NCBI GenBank assembly: GCA_030144725.1
Contig: JASKMD010000003.1
Coordinates: 19,609,710 to 19,673,709, forward strand
Source of the DNA: Haematococcus lacustris
Lineage: Eukaryota > Chlorophyta > Chlorophyceae > Chlamydomonadales > Haematococcaceae
Length of the DNA stretch: 64,000 bases
Direction: 5' to 3'
Part shown: piece after piece, positions 62,585-64,000 of the stretch
Numbering within the stretch: position 1 is the stretch's first letter
Layout: each line of letters starts with the position of its first letter
Notes under the pieces: generated by a model
The model's database searches: none
The model's input: the letters and a program-made list of their open reading frames with translations, nothing else
Told to the model about the DNA's origin: nothing
Position numbers and translations under genes: made by a program

Positions 62585-63820
62585 TGCTCCGTATTGCTCT
62601 GCAGGTCCAGTTTTGTCACAGCGCTATGTTATGCCTACTGCGTTCTATTGTAGTCGTACAAGCATCAACAGGCGCTTATGACCGGAAATCAAATCATTCA
62701 TGAATCCAAGGCCAGAAATGGAGAAAGTTCTGGTAGCAATACACTGACTTGCTAGTGCCATCATGCTGCCACCCAGAGGCTCAGGTTGTATGGCCCGTGT
62801 GTTGAACAGAAGTCATGCTACTTAGGTCAACAGCCCCTACCCCACCGTATACACGCCTTGCTGTGCTTATAAGTACATTCATGGCTGCGGTGCAGGCGCT
62901 GAACGTCCAGTGGTGCCTTGCTAGCCTGGCTAGGTGCCTGACTAGGTGCCTGGCTAGCTGGTACAGACAGCAGCTCAACTGGTTGTGACTGTAGTCTACG
63001 GGGGCTGCCTCGCTGGCCTAGACATCCACGGCCGGGCATCGGGCGCCGGCGATGGGTGGACATCCCGGTTACAGAAGATCCAGCGGTGTGACGCCCGCTT
63101 GCTGCGCTCTCATCGCCCGGTTGGGGAGCCGCCCAGGTGCAACTCGTGGAAGACCGCCAACGGCGACTGCTGCGGTAAGCCGCGCCAATCTAGGCGACTG
63201 TACTGCGGCACGCTTCACATCGGACCATGCCGGCCCCTAGCGGCGAAGCAACCCTGTAGAGCTAGCGTCAAGGGAGTTGTTGTTGTCAAGGGAGTTGTTG
63301 TTACACAGCTGAGGTGCCAGCCTTGTACGGCTGACGGGCTGGGCCACGGGTGCTCCACTAGCTGGGGTTATGTACATAACGTTTGGCCGCCATAGGCAGT
63401 GCTTGTTCACAAGGCTAGCAAGTGGCTTGTTGAAGCCAGTGGCTTCGACCGTCACAGGCAGTGCCTGTTCACATAGCTACTCACAAGGCTGTTCACAAGG
63501 CAAGTGGCAAGCAGACCAGCCAGCAAGGAAGGTTTGGTCCTGAAGTAAGTGGATTCAATGAGACAGCTGCCGTTTTTAGGGATCTATGTGGCTACTGACA
63601 CTGACCTTTACATTCTGCTACCAATGCCCAACCTCATTGGAATGGCATGGCACAGTTGCAATCATAGAAGCTGCGACAAAGCACACAACTGTGGGCAAGG
63701 CTTGGTGCATCACACTGCTTCGTGGCGGCCGCAAGGGCCTCCGATACGTACAGCTTACGGCTAGCTGTTTGAACGCAGCAATCGCGGCACAGGGCTAAAT
63801 GTGTCATAGTCCAGGCTCAC
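62585..63820. other. Intergenic region
   Basis: Should include the EF-hand gene promoter. A tandem gtcaagggagttgttgtt doublet is at 63269-63301 and short cacaggcagtgc/cttgttcaca repeats at 63390-63490. No gene is supported. Confidence 0.45.
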
Positions 63821-63940
63821 CGGCGTGCCAATGGCTGTGCCCTGCACTGGCACAAACCATAGGCGCCGCACTTGGTGAGACTCCAGCTGGGCAAACACGC
63901 CGTCAGCTCCACCACAGGGCCACTTGGCCTTTGTCCACGT
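63821..63940 (-). CDS. Single internal exon of a minus-strand gene running off the window
   Basis: A 120-bp exon with good borders (gggtgcag acceptor, acgccg|gtgagc donor), phase 0, encoding 40 residues including KWPCGGADGVFAQLESH and RRLWFVPVQGTAIG. Family not recognised; the rest lies to the right of the window. Confidence 0.35.
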
Positions 63941-64000
63941 CTGCACCCAAGCACAGCATCACACCTACGTGCCCTTATCACAGCCATGAGTGTGACTGCG

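Overview
The window looks like nuclear DNA of a chlorophyte green alga, most likely a chlamydomonadalean/volvocine relative. The reasons are: GC-rich intron-dense genes with short phase-consistent exons and GT-AG (sometimes GC-AG) introns, pherophorin-style SPPP hydroxyproline-rich tracts, TGTAA polyadenylation motifs, very abundant micro- and minisatellites, and Fanzor, hAT and LINE mobile elements. A run of exactly 500 N (26879-27378) marks a scaffold gap. No prokaryotic operon logic applies.

Left third (1-24.5 kb). Two tandem paralogous cell-surface/extracellular-matrix genes lie on the plus strand. Only the last exon of the first is in the window (1-1740: Pro-rich repeat, conserved juxtamembrane domain, one membrane helix). 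The second is complete (7052-23923) and I could assemble it as 35 phase-compatible exons (2462 aa). It is a type-I membrane mosaic: signal peptide, beta-rich N-terminus, thrombospondin-1 repeats, PSI-type CGWC modules, Kre9/KNH-like Ig folds, EGF-like modules, a PKD-like module, a 400-residue Pro-rich stalk and a membrane helix. Between the paralogs sit a 1 kb (GGGGC)n array and a small two-exon Tudor-like protein gene. A 1.05 kb non-autonomous hAT element with a perfect 8-bp target duplication is inside intron 28 of the big gene.

Middle (24.5-40 kb). A long hairpin and a hAT relic come first, then the N gap. A four-exon Fanzor (eukaryotic TnpB homologue, presumed RNA-guided nuclease) lies on the minus strand (28121-30352), bracketed by ~150-bp direct repeats. 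The right repeat is also the upstream region of a divergent four-exon hotdog thioesterase gene (30690-32017). A complete 4.2 kb hAT transposon (35591-39805, TIRs plus 8-bp target duplication) carries a seven-exon transposase with two single-base frame breaks and huge microsatellites in its introns.

Right third (40-58.3 kb). A cluster of segmental duplications is built around a tRNA-Asp(GUC) gene: one direct copy, a ~2.4 kb-arm near-palindrome, and a partial copy. These are tied to a 5.1 kb tetranucleotide satellite (GCCC to GCCT) and to LINE retrotransposons; one LINE's 3' end abuts a tRNA-Asp copy that has lost its 5' acceptor strand. The last segment (58-64 kb) holds a minus-strand EF-hand protein gene and the edge of another gene.

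Most coding calls rest on splice phase and family motifs read by eye. No database search was possible.
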